DNA from: Pseudomonas citronellolis
GTDB lineage: Bacteria > Pseudomonadota > Gammaproteobacteria > Pseudomonadales > Pseudomonadaceae
Assembly: GCF_029335315.1 (NCBI RefSeq)
Contig: NZ_JARJLT010000301.1
Span: 27,030-91,029, forward strand
DNA length: 64,000 nt
Direction: 5' to 3'
This document shows, piece by piece, positions 1 through 10,697 of the stretch. The stretch's first letter is position 1; each line of letters opens with the position of its first letter. The position numbers and the translations under genes were made by a program. Under the pieces are notes generated by a model, which had not been told where the DNA came from, ran no database searches, and was given only the letters and a program-made list of their open reading frames with translations.

Positions 1-536
1 CGCTGCCAGCGCGCCAGTTGCTCGCCGGCGAGCTCGACGCCCAGGTGGCGCGCCAGGTACCACTCGGGGAACAAGTTCAGCTCGCGACGCAGCAGGGCCT
101 CGTCGTAGGCTGGCAGGCGATCGGCGACCGGCACCTGCTGGAAGGCCACCAGGGCGTCCAGCGCGTCCTCGAACAGCTCCTCGGCGTTCTGCGGGGTGAG
201 CACGTCCAGGTAGGTCTGGCGACCCAGGTCGTCGAGCAGCAGGAAGCCCTGTTCGAGGTCCTGGGCAAGGATGCGCGGCACGTGCACACCGGCCTCGGCG
301 AGCAGGCCGGCGACCTTGACGAAGGGCCGGCAGTCCTCCTGGGGCGGCGGCGCATCCATCACGATCAGCGTGCGCTCGCCACCGCTCCAGCGGAAATAAC
401 GGCGGAAACTGGCGTCGCTGCTGGCCGCGGTCAGCTCGGCGGGCGGCACCGCGCCCCAGCCTTCGGCGTTGAACACTGCGGGCAAACAAGAATCCAACCA
501 GCGATTCAGAAGCTGGTAACGGGCATCCTCAGACAT
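1..536 (-). CDS. amgK: N-acetylmuramate/N-acetylglucosamine anomeric kinase, 3' part beyond window
   Basis: Aminoglycoside-phosphotransferase-fold kinase. In Pseudomonas AmgK phosphorylates the anomeric carbon of MurNAc/GlcNAc in peptidoglycan recycling and works with MurU. The reading frame starts with ATG at 534-536 on the minus strand (MSEDARYQLLNRW...) and runs off the left edge after about 178 residues. Family features seen are the SSDASFRRYFR glycine-loop equivalent, the LIVMDAPP strand and LLLDDLG. It is divergent from lptD, as amgK is from lptD in other pseudomonads. The catalytic His-x-Asp region lies outside the window, so activity cannot be judged; the assignment rests on the N-terminal half and the context. 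Confidence 0.85.
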   Translation of the reverse strand, partial: MSEDARYQLLNRWLDSCLPAVFNAEGWGAVPPAELTAASSDASFRRYFRWSGGERTLIVMDAPPPQEDCRPFVKVAGLLAEAGVHVPRILAQDLEQGFLLLDDLGRQTYLDVLTPQNAEELFEDALDALVAFQQVPVADRLPAYDEALLRRELNLFPEWYLARHLGVELAGEQLARWQ

Positions 537-663
537 CTTTCGGGGTTCTCCACGGCCCTAGCCGTTGCGCGGGTCATGCTTTATTATCCAGCATCTTTTT
601 GAGCCCATCGAGTGGCTATGGCCGAATCTGGCCGATGGCTCGCAGGAAGCCCGGATTAACAAG

Positions 664-3471
664 ATGGCAGTGATTCTCCCCGTGTTCCGTAGAAAGTTCC
701 CCTTACTGGTGACCGGTGGCCTGCTGGCTATGCAGCCGCTCGCTTCCTCGACCGCCTCTGCGGCCGAACAGTTCAACTGCGCGCCCTCGGGCGGCAGCTG
801 GGACTGTTCCACGGCGCAGCCGGCCAGCGCCCTGCCGCCGCGACCGCAGCACACCGAAAGCTCGGTGAGCACCCGCGCCGCCGGTGCCGAAGGCGCTGCC
901 GAAAGCACCGTGCAAGAAGCCGAGGAGCCCAAGCAGCAGCTGGTCACCGAAGCCGGCGGCCGTGGCCTGCAGGCCCGCAGCGCCGACTACAGCCATCTGG
1001 ACTGGGTGCCGCGCGAGAAGCTCACCGCGGCCCAGGCGGCGGAAGTCGGCCCGTACTGCAGCGGCGCTTACGTCGAGCCGCCGCGTCCGGGCATGAACGA
1101 CAAGACCCCGCGTGACGAGGCCCCGACCTACGTCTCGGCCAAGGTGTCGCGTTACGAGCAGGAATCGCAGGTCGCGACCCTGGCCGGCAACGTGGTCCTG
1201 CGCCAGGGCAGCATGCAGGTCGAGGCCGACGAGGCCAACCTGCACCAGTCGGAGAACCGCGGCGAGCTGGTCGGCAACGTGCGCCTGCGCGACAACGGCG
1301 CGCTGATCGTCGGCGACCACGCCGACCTGCAACTGGACAACGGCGAGGCGAAGATCGACAACGCCGAGTACGTGATGCACCAGGCCCAGGTCCGCGGCAG
1401 CGCGCTCTACGCCAAGCGCCAGGAAGACTCGATCATCCAGCTCAAGGACGGCACCTACACCCGTTGCGAGCCGGGCAGCAACTCCTGGTACGTCAAGGGC
1501 AACAACATCAAGCTGAACCCGCTCACCGGCTTCGGCACCGCGACCAACGCGACCCTGCGGGTGAAGGACATTCCGGTGTTCTACACCCCGTACATCTACT
1601 TCCCGATCGACGATCGTCGCCAGTCCGGCTTCCTGCCGCCGAGCTTCGGCAGCAGCACCGACACCGGCATGTTCGTGGTCACCCCGTACTACTTCAACCT
1701 GGCGCCGAACTACGACGCCACGTTGTTCCCGCGCTACATGGCCAAGCGCGGCCTGCTGATGGAAGGCGAGTTCCGCTACCTGACCCACAGCAGCGAAGGC
1801 ACCGTCACCGCCGCCTACCTGAACGACAGCGACGACAGCCGTGACAACCAGCCGCACTACACCGACCAGCGCTGGATGTACGGCTGGAAGAACACCAGCG
1901 GCCTGGATTCGCGCTGGCTGGCCCAGGTGGACTACACCAAGATCAGCGACCCCTACTACTACCAGGACCTCGACACATCCCTGGGCCTGGGCTCGCCGAC
2001 CTACCTGAACCAGCAGGGCGTGCTGACCTATCGCGGTGACGACTTCACCGCGCGCCTCAATGCCCAGGCGTACCAGTTGGCCACCGTCACCGACGTCACC
2101 CCGTACGACCGCCTGCCGCAGCTGACCCTCGACGGCCGCCTGCCCTTCAATCCGGGCGGGGCGAACTTCACCTACGGTAGCGAGTTCGTACGCTTCGACC
2201 GCAGCCTGGACAACGACGTCTATTTCGACAGCGATGGCAACAAGCTTGGCCAGCGTCCGGACGTCAACGTATCCGGCCTGGCTCGCGCCACTGGCGACCG
2301 CCTGCACTTCGAGCCCGGCGTCAGCCTGCCGATGGCCAGCAGCTGGGGCTTCCTGACCCCATCGTTGAAGGCCATGTACACCAAGTACGACCTCGATTTG
2401 GATGGTCAGGGCAAGCGCCAGCTCGAAGGCCTCGATCCCGCGCACCCGAACTACGCCGGCATCAGCTACGACAGCAGCCCGGATCGTTCGCTGCCGTTGG
2501 CCAAGCTCGACGGCGGCCTGTACTTCGACCGCGACACCACCTTCGGTGGCACCAAGTTCCGCCAGACCCTGGAACCGCGGGCCATGTACCTGTACGCGCC
2601 GTATCGCAACCAGGACGATCTGCCGGTCTTCGACACCGGCGAATTCACCTTCAGCTATGACTCGTTGTGGCGCGAAAACCGCTTCACCAGCAAGGACCGC
2701 ATTGGCGACGCCAACCAGCTGTCCCTGGGCGCCACTTCGCGCTTCATCGAGGACAACGGTTTCGAGCGTGCGACCATCAGCGCCGGCCAGATCTACTATT
2801 TCTCCGATCGCCGCGTGCAACTGCCAGGCCTGACCGAGAAGTACATCCGCAACTACAACCTGGCCAACCCGAACGCGACCATCGACAACCCCGGCGCCGA
2901 TACCTGGCGTTCGCCGTACGCACTGCAGGGCAGCTATCGCTTCAACCACGACTGGCGCCTGAACTCCGACTTCAACTGGGACCCGAGCACTCACCACACC
3001 GACAACGGCAGCGTGATGTTCCACTACCAGCCGGAAGCCGAGCCGCAGAAGGTGTTCAACGCCGGCTACCGCTACCGCAACAACAGCAAGGTGTTCGACC
3101 CGAACGTGGGTTACTTCACCTACAACAACGACGAGTACAAGATCGAGCAGCACGACTTCTCGGTGATCTGGCCGGTCCTTCCGCAGTGGAGCGCCATCGC
3201 TCGCTGGCAGTACGACTACAACCAGAATCGCACCCTGGAAGCCCTCGGCGGCTTCGAGTACGACAGCTGCTGCTGGAAACTGCGCCTCGTCAACCGCTAC
3301 TGGGTGAAGTACGACGACAACGAATTCATCACCGCCGACTCGAAAGCCGACCGCGGCATCTTCCTGCAAATCATCCTGAAAGGCCTTGGCGGCGTTGTAG
3401 GCAACCAAGTCGAAGGCTTCCTCGACCAAGGCATTCAAGGTTATCGTCAACGTGAAGACAACTCTATGTAA
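664..3471 (+). CDS. lptD: LPS-assembly outer membrane protein LptD
   Basis: Outer-membrane beta-barrel which, with LptE, inserts lipopolysaccharide into the outer leaflet. It has 935 residues. ATG 664 is chosen because it places [12 protein letters not shown] and a hydrophobic signal peptide (cleavage near ASAA-EQ, residue 35) at the N-terminus; the longer in-frame extension has no signal. The N-terminal periplasmic OstA jelly roll (about residues 150-290) is followed by the barrel, rich in alternating aromatic strands. Cysteines at 39 and 48 and a Cys-Cys pair near 869-870 match the disulfide pattern that joins the N-domain to the barrel. The 3' end overlaps surA, whose product helps fold this protein. 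Confidence 0.96.
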   Translation: MAVILPVFRRKFPLLVTGGLLAMQPLASSTASAAEQFNCAPSGGSWDCSTAQPASALPPRPQHTESSVSTRAAGAEGAAESTVQEAEEPKQQLVTEAGGRGLQARSADYSHLDWVPREKLTAAQAAEVGPYCSGAYVEPPRPGMNDKTPRDEAPTYVSAKVSRYEQESQVATLAGNVVLRQGSMQVEADEANLHQSENRGELVGNVRLRDNGALIVGDHADLQLDNGEAKIDNAEYVMHQAQVRGSALYAKRQEDSIIQLKDGTYTRCEPGSNSWYVKGNNIKLNPLTGFGTATNATLRVKDIPVFYTPYIYFPIDDRRQSGFLPPSFGSSTDTGMFVVTPYYFNLAPNYDATLFPRYMAKRGLLMEGEFRYLTHSSEGTVTAAYLNDSDDSRDNQPHYTDQRWMYGWKNTSGLDSRWLAQVDYTKISDPYYYQDLDTSLGLGSPTYLNQQGVLTYRGDDFTARLNAQAYQLATVTDVTPYDRLPQLTLDGRLPFNPGGANFTYGSEFVRFDRSLDNDVYFDSDGNKLGQRPDVNVSGLARATGDRLHFEPGVSLPMASSWGFLTPSLKAMYTKYDLDLDGQGKRQLEGLDPAHPNYAGISYDSSPDRSLPLAKLDGGLYFDRDTTFGGTKFRQTLEPRAMYLYAPYRNQDDLPVFDTGEFTFSYDSLWRENRFTSKDRIGDANQLSLGATSRFIEDNGFERATISAGQIYYFSDRRVQLPGLTEKYIRNYNLANPNATIDNPGADTWRSPYALQGSYRFNHDWRLNSDFNWDPSTHHTDNGSVMFHYQPEAEPQKVFNAGYRYRNNSKVFDPNVGYFTYNNDEYKIEQHDFSVIWPVLPQWSAIARWQYDYNQNRTLEALGGFEYDSCCWKLRLVNRYWVKYDDNEFITADSKADRGIFLQIILKGLGGVVGNQVEGFLDQGIQGYRQREDNSM

Positions 3472-4744
3472 CGCCCTGCGCCCGCTGATGCTGGGCGCAC
3501 TGCTGGCCTGTTCCGCAGCCCACGCCGACGTCACTCCGCTGGACCGCGTGGTGGCCATCGTCGACAACGACGTGGTCATGCAGAGCCAGCTCGACCAACG
3601 TCTGCGCGAGGTGCGCCAGACCATCGAGAAACGCGGCGCGCCGCTACCACCCGAGCACGTGCTGACCCAGCAGGTCCTGGAGCGCCTCATCATCGAGGAC
3701 ATCCAGCTGCAGATCGGCGAACGCTCCGGCATCCGCATCACCGACGAAGAACTGAACCAGGCCATGGGCACCATCGCCCAGCGCAACAACCTGTCCCTGG
3801 ATCAGTTCCGCGCCGCCCTGACCCGCGACGGCCTGTCCTATGACGACGCCCGCGAGCAGGTACGCCGCGAGATGATCATCAGCCGCGTGCGCCAGCGCCG
3901 CGTCGCCGAGCGTGTCCAGGTCTCCGACCAGGAAGTGCAGAACTTCCTCGCCTCGGACCTGGGCAAGATCCAGCTCTCCGAAGAGTTCCGCCTGGCCAAC
4001 ATCCTCATCCCGGTACCGGACGGCGCCTCGCCGGAGACCCTGCAGGCCGCCGGCAAGCAGGCCCAGGACGTCTACCAGCAGCTCAAGCAGGGCGCCGACT
4101 TCAACCAGCTGGCGATCTCCCGCTCGGCCGGCGACAACGCCCTGGAAGGCGGCGAGATCGGCTGGCGCAAGGCCGCCCAGCTGCCTTCGCCGTTCGACAG
4201 CATGATCGGCAGCCTGAGCGTGGGCGACGTCACCGAGCCGGTGCGGACCCCGGGCGGCTTCATCATCCTCAAGCTGGAAGAGAAGCGCGGCGGCAGCAAG
4301 ATGGTGCGTGACGAAGTGCATGTCCGTCACATCCTGCTCAAGCCCAGCGAAATCCGCAGCGACGAGGAAACCCAGAAGCTGGCGCAGAAGCTCTACGAGC
4401 GCATCCAGAACGGCGAAGACTTCGCCAAGCTGGCCAAGCAGTTCTCCGAAGACCCGGGCTCCGCGCTGCACGGCGGCGACCTCAACTGGATCGACCCTGA
4501 GTCGCTGGTGCCGGAGTTCCGCGAAGTGATGGCCAACGCGCCGCAGAACCAGGTGAGCAAGCCGTTCCGCTCGCCGTTCGGCTGGCACATCCTGGAAGTC
4601 CTCGGCCGCCGCGCCACCGACAGCAGCGACAAGTTCCGCGAGCAGCAGGCCGCCCAGGTCCTGCGCAACCGCAAGTACGACGAGGAACTGCAGGCCTGGT
4701 TGCGGCAGATCCGCGACGAAGCCTACGTCGAGGTCAAGCTGTAA
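3452..4744 (+). CDS. surA: Periplasmic chaperone / peptidyl-prolyl isomerase SurA
   Basis: Periplasmic chaperone for outer membrane proteins, LptD included. It has 430 residues: a signal peptide at the start ([14 protein letters not shown], cleaved before DVTPLDRV), an N-terminal SurA chaperone domain (about 25-170), two parvulin-type PPIase domains (about 175-275 and 285-385, the second with [10 protein letters not shown]) and a C-terminal helix. The start lies 20 bp inside the lptD coding sequence in another frame, so the two are probably translationally coupled. A rho-independent terminator follows at 4766. Confidence 0.96.
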   Translation: MKTTLCNALRPLMLGALLACSAAHADVTPLDRVVAIVDNDVVMQSQLDQRLREVRQTIEKRGAPLPPEHVLTQQVLERLIIEDIQLQIGERSGIRITDEELNQAMGTIAQRNNLSLDQFRAALTRDGLSYDDAREQVRREMIISRVRQRRVAERVQVSDQEVQNFLASDLGKIQLSEEFRLANILIPVPDGASPETLQAAGKQAQDVYQQLKQGADFNQLAISRSAGDNALEGGEIGWRKAAQLPSPFDSMIGSLSVGDVTEPVRTPGGFIILKLEEKRGGSKMVRDEVHVRHILLKPSEIRSDEETQKLAQKLYERIQNGEDFAKLAKQFSEDPGSALHGGDLNWIDPESLVPEFREVMANAPQNQVSKPFRSPFGWHILEVLGRRATDSSDKFREQQAAQVLRNRKYDEELQAWLRQIRDEAYVEVKL

Positions 4745-4765
4745 GGCTTGCCCCGCGACCTAGAG

Positions 4766-4791
4766 ACCCGGCCCAGGCCGGGTTTCTTTTT
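4766..4791 (+). terminator. Rho-independent terminator after surA
   Basis: ACCCGGC-CCA-GCCGGGT stem followed by TTCTTTTT, 21 bp after the surA stop codon. It separates lptD-surA from pdxA. Confidence 0.85.
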
Positions 4792-4874
4792 GCCCGCGCG
4801 ACGCATCGGCGTACAGTGGGCCCATCGAACAACCACGACCGCCGCATGCGGTCGACGCCGTAGAGTAGCCCGCC

Positions 4875-5876
4875 ATGCAAGCCCGCAAACCCTTCGCCCT
4901 CACCCCCGGCGAGCCCGCCGGCATCGGCCCGGACCTGTGCCTGCTGCTGTCCCGCGAAGCCCAGCCGCAGCCACTGGTAGCCATCGCCAACCGCCAGATG
5001 CTGGCCGAACGCGCGGCCCTGCTCGGCCTCGACATCCAGTTGCTGGACGTCGCCCCCGGCCAGTGGCCGGAGCACGCGGCGCCAGCCGGCTCGCTGTACG
5101 TCTGGGACACCCCGCTCGGCGCCCCGGTCAAGGCCGGCCAGCTCGACCCGGCCAACGCCGGCTATGTGCTGGAAACCCTGACCCGCGCCGGCCAGGGCTG
5201 CCTGGACGGCACCTTCGCCGGGATGATCACCGCGCCGGTGCACAAGGGCGTGATCAACGAAGGCGGCGTCGCCTTCTCCGGGCACACCGAATTCCTCGCC
5301 GAACTGACCAACACCCAACAAGTGGTGATGATGCTCGCCACCCGCGGCCTGCGCGTCGCCCTGGTGACCACCCACCTGCCGCTGCGCGACGTGGCCGACG
5401 CCATCACCGTCGAGCGCCTGGAGCGGGTCACGCGCATCCTGCATGCAGACCTGCGCAACAAGTTCGGCCTGGCCGCGCCGCGCATCCTGGTCTGCGGCCT
5501 CAACCCCCACGCCGGCGAGGGCGGCCACCTCGGCCACGAGGAAATCGACGTCATCGAGCCGACCCTGGAACGCCTGCGCGGCGAGGGCATGCAACTGATC
5601 GGCCCGCTGCCGGCCGACACCCTGTTCACCCCCAAGCACCTCGAACACTGCGACGCGGTGCTGGCCATGTACCACGACCAGGGCCTGCCGGTGCTGAAAT
5701 ACAAAGGTTTCGGCGCCGCGGTGAACGTCACCCTGGGCCTGCCGATCATCCGCACCTCGGTGGACCATGGCACGGCACTGGACCTGGCTGGCAGCGGCCG
5801 TATCGACGGCGGCAGCCTGCTGGTGGCCCTGGAAACCGCCTATCAGATGGCTGACGCCAGCCGCGCGGGCAACTAG
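4875..5876 (+). CDS. pdxA: 4-hydroxythreonine-4-phosphate dehydrogenase
   Basis: NAD-dependent oxidation and decarboxylation of 4-phosphohydroxy-L-threonine in pyridoxal-5'-phosphate synthesis. It has 333 residues, the usual length. It starts [21 protein letters not shown], with the family's [10 protein letters not shown] motif at the N-terminus. Other signatures are the [11 protein letters not shown] segment, the HNP-like [14 protein letters not shown] segment and the C-terminal [15 protein letters not shown] segment, which carry the metal-binding histidines. It begins a run pdxA-rsmA-apaG-apaH-glpE on the same strand, the classical enterobacterial and pseudomonad order. Confidence 0.96.
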   Translation: MQARKPFALTPGEPAGIGPDLCLLLSREAQPQPLVAIANRQMLAERAALLGLDIQLLDVAPGQWPEHAAPAGSLYVWDTPLGAPVKAGQLDPANAGYVLETLTRAGQGCLDGTFAGMITAPVHKGVINEGGVAFSGHTEFLAELTNTQQVVMMLATRGLRVALVTTHLPLRDVADAITVERLERVTRILHADLRNKFGLAAPRILVCGLNPHAGEGGHLGHEEIDVIEPTLERLRGEGMQLIGPLPADTLFTPKHLEHCDAVLAMYHDQGLPVLKYKGFGAAVNVTLGLPIIRTSVDHGTALDLAGSGRIDGGSLLVALETAYQMADASRAGN

Positions 5877-5878
5877 CG

Positions 5879-5922
5879 GCGGCAAGCGGCGCGCGGTGCT
5901 AGCTGGTAAACTTGCCGCTTTT
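5879..5922 (+). terminator. Possible terminator hairpin between pdxA and rsmA
   Basis: Arms GCGGCAAG (5879-5886) and CTTGCCGC (5911-5918), followed by TTTTG. The loop is about 24 nt, so this is a weak candidate; it may only attenuate read-through. Confidence 0.4.
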
Positions 5923-5976
5923 GCACCGCTTTGGCTCTTGCGCGTCGCTTGCAGCTTGAAGCCTGGAGCCGCCTTT

Positions 5977-6783
5977 ATGTCCGAGCTTTTCCAACATCGC
6001 GCGCGCAAGCGCTTCGGCCAGAACTTCCTGCATGACGCCGGGGTGATCCACCGCATCCTGCGCGCCATCGCCCCCAAGGAAGGCCAGCACCTGCTGGAGA
6101 TCGGCCCGGGCCAGGGCGCCCTTACCGAGGGCCTGGTGGACAGCGGCGCACAGCTCGACGTGATCGAGCTCGACCTCGACCTCATCCCGCAGCTGAAATA
6201 CCGTTTCGGCCTCAAGCCGAACTTCAGCCTGCACCAGGGCGATGCGCTGAAGTTCGACTTCGCCACCCTGCCCAAGGCCGACGAAAAGCTCCGCGTAGTC
6301 GGCAACCTGCCCTACAACATCTCCACGCCGCTGATCTTCCACCTGCTCGAACATGCCGGGATCATCCAGGACATGCACTTCATGCTGCAGAAGGAAGTGG
6401 TCGAGCGCCTGGCCGCCGAGCCCGGCGGCGGCGACTGGGGCCGGCTGTCGATCATGGTCCAGTACTTCTGCCGGGTGGACTACCTGTTCACCGTCGGCCC
6501 TGGCGCCTTCAACCCGCCGCCCAAGGTCGACTCGGCCATCGTCCGCCTGACCCCCTACGCCGAGCTGCCGCACCCGGCCAAGGACCATCGCGTGCTCGAA
6601 CGCATCGTCCGCGAAGCCTTCAACCAGCGCCGCAAGACCCTGCGCAACACCCTGCGCGGCCTGATGTCCATCGAAGACATCGAAGCCGCCGGGGTCGACC
6701 CGAGCCTGCGCCCGGAGCAGCTGGACGTGGCCGACTTCGTGCGCCTGGCCAACCGCCTGGCCGAGTCGCCCAGCGCGCCCTGA
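5977..6783 (+). CDS. rsmA: 16S rRNA (adenine1518-N6/adenine1519-N6) dimethyltransferase
   Basis: KsgA/RsmA dimethylates two adjacent adenosines in the 3' terminal helix of 16S rRNA late in 30S assembly. It has 268 residues. ATG 5977 gives [20 protein letters not shown], where RKRFGQNFL is the family's N-terminal motif; upstream in-frame codons translate non-coding spacer. SAM-binding motif I is [13 protein letters not shown], and the catalytic N(L)PYN motif is present as GNLPYNIS. The C-terminal helical domain includes [14 protein letters not shown]. Confidence 0.97.
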   Translation: MSELFQHRARKRFGQNFLHDAGVIHRILRAIAPKEGQHLLEIGPGQGALTEGLVDSGAQLDVIELDLDLIPQLKYRFGLKPNFSLHQGDALKFDFATLPKADEKLRVVGNLPYNISTPLIFHLLEHAGIIQDMHFMLQKEVVERLAAEPGGGDWGRLSIMVQYFCRVDYLFTVGPGAFNPPPKVDSAIVRLTPYAELPHPAKDHRVLERIVREAFNQRRKTLRNTLRGLMSIEDIEAAGVDPSLRPEQLDVADFVRLANRLAESPSAP

Positions 6784-6813
6784 CCCCATCGACGAGAGAC
6801 GCCCGAGCCGAGC

Positions 6814-7194
6814 ATGAGCGACCCCCGATACCAGATCACCGTCAGCGTCACCACCCGCCACCTGCCCGAGCAATCGCAGCCGGAGCAGCAGCGCTACGTG
6901 TTCGCCTACACGGTGACCATTCACAACAACGGCGAACAGGCGGCCAAGCTGCTCAGCCGGCACTGGATCATCACCGACGGCGACGGCCACGTGCAGGAAG
7001 TGCGCGGCGCCGGGGTGGTCGGCGAGAAGCCGCTGATAGAACCGGGCGCCAGCCACACCTACACCAGCGGTACCGTGCTGGCCACCAAGGTTGGCAGCAT
7101 GTCCGGCAGTTACCAGATGCTCGCCGACGATGGCCACCATTTCGACGCCGAAATCCCCGTCTTCCGCCTGGCCGTACCGGGGGCGCTGCACTGA
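6814..7194 (+). CDS. apaG: ApaG family protein (Co2+/Mg2+ efflux-associated)
   Basis: Small single-domain beta-sandwich protein of 126 residues with an immunoglobulin-like fold. It carries the family core [21 protein letters not shown] and [13 protein letters not shown]. The biochemical role is unsettled: mutants in enterobacteria affect cobalt resistance, and the fold is shared with F-box-associated eukaryotic proteins. Its stop codon overlaps the apaH start by one base (TGATG), indicating translational coupling. Confidence 0.93.
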   Translation: MSDPRYQITVSVTTRHLPEQSQPEQQRYVFAYTVTIHNNGEQAAKLLSRHWIITDGDGHVQEVRGAGVVGEKPLIEPGASHTYTSGTVLATKVGSMSGSYQMLADDGHHFDAEIPVFRLAVPGALH

Positions 7195-8018
7195 TGGCCA
7201 CCTACGCCGTCGGCGACCTGCAAGGCTGCCTTGAGCCGCTGAAGCAGCTGCTGCAACGGGTCGCCTTCGACCCCGCCCGCGACAAGCTGTGGCTGGTCGG
7301 CGACCTGGTCAACCGCGGTCCGCAATCGCTGGAGACGCTGCGCTTCCTCTACGCCATGCGCGATTCGGTGGTCAGCGTGCTGGGCAACCACGACCTGCAC
7401 CTGCTGGCCGTCGCCTACAACGCCGAGCGCCTGAAGAAGGCCGACACCCTGCGCGAGATCATCGAAGCGCCGGAGCGCAACGACCTGATCGACTGGCTGC
7501 GGCGCATGCCGCTTATCCACCACGACGCCGAGCGCGACATCACCCTGGTGCACGCCGGCATCCCGCCGCAGTGGAGCATCGAGAAGTCCCTGCTGCGCGC
7601 CGCCGAGGTGGAGGAAGCCCTGCGCGACGACCTGCGCCTGCCGCTGTTCCTCGAAGGCATGTACGGCAACGAGCCGGCCAAGTGGGACAAGAAGCTGCAC
7701 GGCATCGAGCGCCTGCGGGTGATCACCAACTACTTCACCCGCATGCGCTTCTGCACCCCGGATGGCAAGCTCGACCTGAAGAGCAAGGAGGGCCTGGACA
7801 CCGCCCCGCCCGGCTACGCCCCCTGGTTCAGCTACCCCGAGCGCAAGGCCGCCGGGCGCAAGATCATCTTCGGCCACTGGGCGGCCCTGGAAGGCCAGTG
7901 CGACGTGCCCGGCCTCTATGCCCTGGACACCGGCTGCGTGTGGGGCGGCAGCATGACCCTGCTGAACGTCGACAGCGGCGAACGCCTTCACTGCGGCTGC
8001 GCCGGCGCGCCAGCCTGA
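7194..8018 (+). CDS. apaH: Bis(5'-nucleosyl)-tetraphosphatase, symmetrical
   Basis: Metallophosphatase that hydrolyses Ap4A to two ADP and also removes Np4 caps from RNA. It has 274 residues. Calcineurin-like metal motifs are in order: GDLQGC (about 7-12), GDLVNRGP (about 35-42), GNHD (about 64-67), and later VHAGIPP and FGHWAALEG. The start codon overlaps the end of apaG by one base. A short spacer leads to glpE. Confidence 0.96.
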   Translation: MATYAVGDLQGCLEPLKQLLQRVAFDPARDKLWLVGDLVNRGPQSLETLRFLYAMRDSVVSVLGNHDLHLLAVAYNAERLKKADTLREIIEAPERNDLIDWLRRMPLIHHDAERDITLVHAGIPPQWSIEKSLLRAAEVEEALRDDLRLPLFLEGMYGNEPAKWDKKLHGIERLRVITNYFTRMRFCTPDGKLDLKSKEGLDTAPPGYAPWFSYPERKAAGRKIIFGHWAALEGQCDVPGLYALDTGCVWGGSMTLLNVDSGERLHCGCAGAPA

Positions 8019-8064
8019 TTTCCCGAGCCGGTTTCCTGGCCGATACCCCGAGAGAGCATCGAAC

Positions 8065-8394
8065 ATGAGCGAATTCAAGCGCATCGCCCCGGAACAGGCC
8101 CAGCAGCTGCGCGAGGCCGGCGCCCAGGTGGTGGATATCCGCGACCCGCAGAGCTTCGCCATGGGCCACGTCAGCGGCTCCCGCCACATCGACAACTACA
8201 GCGTCGCCGACTTCATCCGCGAAGCCGACCTCGACGCCCCGCTGCTGGTTTTCTGCTACCACGGCAACTCCAGCCAGAGCGCCGCGGCCTATTTCGTCCA
8301 GCAGGGTTTCACCGACGTGTACAGCGTCGATGGCGGCTTCGAACTGTGGCGCAGCGTCTATCCCGCGGATACCAGCAGCGGCCAGGCGGATTGA
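8065..8394 (+). CDS. glpE: Thiosulfate sulfurtransferase GlpE (single-domain rhodanese)
   Basis: Transfers sulfane sulfur from thiosulfate to cyanide or thiols. It has 109 residues, a single rhodanese domain. The catalytic cysteine is C64 in the active-site loop FCYHGNSSQ, and the HIDN segment precedes it. It is the last gene of the pdxA-to-glpE run. The following 278 bp before prkA contain no gene that I can support and no convincing sigma-54 motif. Confidence 0.93.
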   Translation: MSEFKRIAPEQAQQLREAGAQVVDIRDPQSFAMGHVSGSRHIDNYSVADFIREADLDAPLLVFCYHGNSSQSAAAYFVQQGFTDVYSVDGGFELWRSVYPADTSSGQAD

Positions 8395-8672
8395 AGGCCG
8401 CGCCCGCGCGGCGCAAATAATTCTGTAACTTCTCGCCCGATTCCCCTTTACAGGCCGGATAACGAACTATCCTTTTCCTCAGGCCATCCAAAACAGGGGA
8501 GAGCCGGCCCACCGGCTTCCGGGATATCGGCAGTGACCATTTGGGGCGGTTCAGGGCGCGAGCCAGGTACCGTTGGAGTTTTGGGGGAATCTCGCCGGCC
8601 ACGCTGGCGGCCCGTCCGCACCCGCACACCTCCGATCCCGCGCCGGCTCCATGCATCGAGCGAGGAGACGTC

Positions 8673-10595
8673 ATGAGCATTTTCAGTCACTTCCAGGAAC
8701 GCTTCGAAGCGACCCGCCAGGAGGAATACTCCCTGCAGGAGTACCTGGACATCTGCAAGCAGGACAAGATCGCGTACGCCACGGCCGCAGAGCGCATCCT
8801 CATGGCCATCGGCGACCCGGAACTGGTGGACACCTCCACCGACCCGCGTCTGTCCCGCATCTTTTCCAACAAGGTGATTCGCCGCTACCCGGCGTTCGCC
8901 GACTTCCACGGCATGGAAGAGTGCATCGACCAGATCGTTTCCTTCTTCCGCCACGCAGCCCAAGGCCTGGAGGAGAAGAAACAGATCCTCTACCTGCTGG
9001 GCCCGGTGGGCGGCGGCAAGTCGTCGCTGGCCGAGAAGCTCAAGCAACTCATGGAGAAAGTGCCCTTCTACGCCATCAAGGGCTCGCCGGTGTTCGAATC
9101 GCCTCTGGGGCTGTTCAACCCGGACGAGGACGGCGCCATCCTCGAAGAGGACTTCGGCATCCCGCGGCGCTACCTGCGCTCGATCATGTCGCCCTGGGCC
9201 ACCAAGCGGCTCAACGAGTTCGGCGGCGACATCAGCCAGTTCCGCGTGGTCAAGCTGTACCCCTCGATCCTCAACCAGATCGCCATCGCCAAGACCGAGC
9301 CGGGTGACGAGAACAACCAGGACATCTCCGCCCTGGTCGGCAAGGTCGACATCCGCAAGCTCGAGGAATACCCGCAGAACGACGCCGACGCCTACAGCTA
9401 CTCGGGCGCGCTGTGCCGGGCCAACCAGGGCCTGATGGAATTCGTCGAGATGTTCAAGGCGCCGATCAAGGTGCTGCACCCGCTGCTGACCGCCACCCAG
9501 GAGGGCAACTACAACAGCACCGAAGGCCTGGGCGCACTGCCCTACAGCGGCATCATCCTGGCCCACTCCAACGAATCGGAGTGGCACAGCTTCCGCAACA
9601 ACAAGAACAACGAGGCCTTCATCGATCGTATCTACATCGTCAAGGTCCCGTACTGCCTGCGCGTCACCGACGAGATCAAGATCTACGACAAGCTCCTGGT
9701 CAACAGCTCGCTGGCCCACGCGCACTGCGCCCCGGACACCCTGAAGATGCTCTCGCAGTTCTCCGTGCTGTCGCGCCTGAAGGAGCCGGAGAACTCCAAC
9801 ATCTACTCGAAGATGCGCGTCTACGACGGCGAGAACCTCAAGGACACCGATCCCAAGGCCAAGTCGATCCAGGAGTACCGCGACACCGCCGGCGTCGACG
9901 AAGGCATGGCCGGGCTTTCCACCCGCTTCGCCTTCAAGATCCTCTCCAAGGTGTTCAACTTCGACCCGCACGAAGTGGCGGCCAACCCGGTGCACCTGCT
10001 CTACGTGCTGGAGCAGCAGATCGAGCAGGAACAGTTCCCGCCGGAAACCCGCGAGCGCTACCTGCGCTTCATCAAGGAGTACCTGGCGCCGCGCTATGTC
10101 GAGTTCATCGGCAAGGAAATCCAGACCGCGTACCTGGAGTCCTACAGCGAGTACGGCCAGAACATCTTCGACCGCTACGTGCTGTACGCCGACTTCTGGA
10201 TCCAGGACCAGGAATACCGCGACCCGGAAACCGGCGAAATCCTCAACCGCGTGGCCCTCAACGAAGAACTGGAGAAGATCGAGAAACCCGCCGGCATCAG
10301 CAACCCGAAGGATTTCCGCAACGAAATCGTCAACTTCGTGCTACGCGCCCGCGCCGGCAACAACGGCAAGAACCCCAGCTGGCTGTCGTACGAGAAGCTG
10401 CGCGTGGTGATCGAGAAGAAAATGTTCTCCAACACCGAGGACCTGCTGCCGGTCATCAGCTTCAACGCCAAGGCCAGCAAGGAGGACCAGCAGAAGCACA
10501 ACGACTTCGTCCGGCGCATGGTCGAGCGCGGCTATACCGAGAAGCAGGTGCGCCTGCTGTCGGAATGGTATCTGCGGGTTCGCAAGTCGCAGTAG
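8673..10595 (+). CDS. prkA: PrkA family serine protein kinase (YeaG-like)
   Basis: AAA+-related serine kinase of the stationary-phase/starvation module prkA-yeaH-spoVR. It has 640 residues, the family length. ATG 8673 is preceded by GAGGAGA, a strong ribosome binding site. The Walker A-like loop GPVGGGKSS lies near residue 110; the C-terminal PrkA kinase domain follows residue 390. The DUF444 protein and SpoVR follow directly, an arrangement conserved across proteobacteria. The physiological substrate is not established; in E. coli the module affects nitrogen-stress adaptation. Confidence 0.93.
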   Translation: MSIFSHFQERFEATRQEEYSLQEYLDICKQDKIAYATAAERILMAIGDPELVDTSTDPRLSRIFSNKVIRRYPAFADFHGMEECIDQIVSFFRHAAQGLEEKKQILYLLGPVGGGKSSLAEKLKQLMEKVPFYAIKGSPVFESPLGLFNPDEDGAILEEDFGIPRRYLRSIMSPWATKRLNEFGGDISQFRVVKLYPSILNQIAIAKTEPGDENNQDISALVGKVDIRKLEEYPQNDADAYSYSGALCRANQGLMEFVEMFKAPIKVLHPLLTATQEGNYNSTEGLGALPYSGIILAHSNESEWHSFRNNKNNEAFIDRIYIVKVPYCLRVTDEIKIYDKLLVNSSLAHAHCAPDTLKMLSQFSVLSRLKEPENSNIYSKMRVYDGENLKDTDPKAKSIQEYRDTAGVDEGMAGLSTRFAFKILSKVFNFDPHEVAANPVHLLYVLEQQIEQEQFPPETRERYLRFIKEYLAPRYVEFIGKEIQTAYLESYSEYGQNIFDRYVLYADFWIQDQEYRDPETGEILNRVALNEELEKIEKPAGISNPKDFRNEIVNFVLRARAGNNGKNPSWLSYEKLRVVIEKKMFSNTEDLLPVISFNAKASKEDQQKHNDFVRRMVERGYTEKQVRLLSEWYLRVRKSQ

Positions 10596-10697
10596 TCTGC
10601 CATCGGCGCGGCGGTTTCCGCCGCGCCGGTCGCCGTCGCATTCGGACCTGTCCGTGGCGGCCCTCCGCCGCCGCGCAGCAGGCCCTGAGGAGCATTC

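Noticed and set aside
565..663. Upstream in-frame extension of lptD
   Set aside because: The extension is not hydrophobic, has no ribosome binding site and would bury the signal peptide; ATG 664 matches family N-termini.
703..3789. Long open frame of 1028 codons on the minus strand opposite lptD
   Set aside because: Composition is Val/Gly/Ala/Arg-rich without any domain, and it mirrors codon bias of lptD and surA. Many such minus-strand shadows occur opposite other genes here (for example opposite putA and rmcA).
8395..8672. Sigma-54 promoter for prkA
   Set aside because: E. coli yeaGH uses one, but I could not find a GG-N10-GC pair with the expected flanks here.
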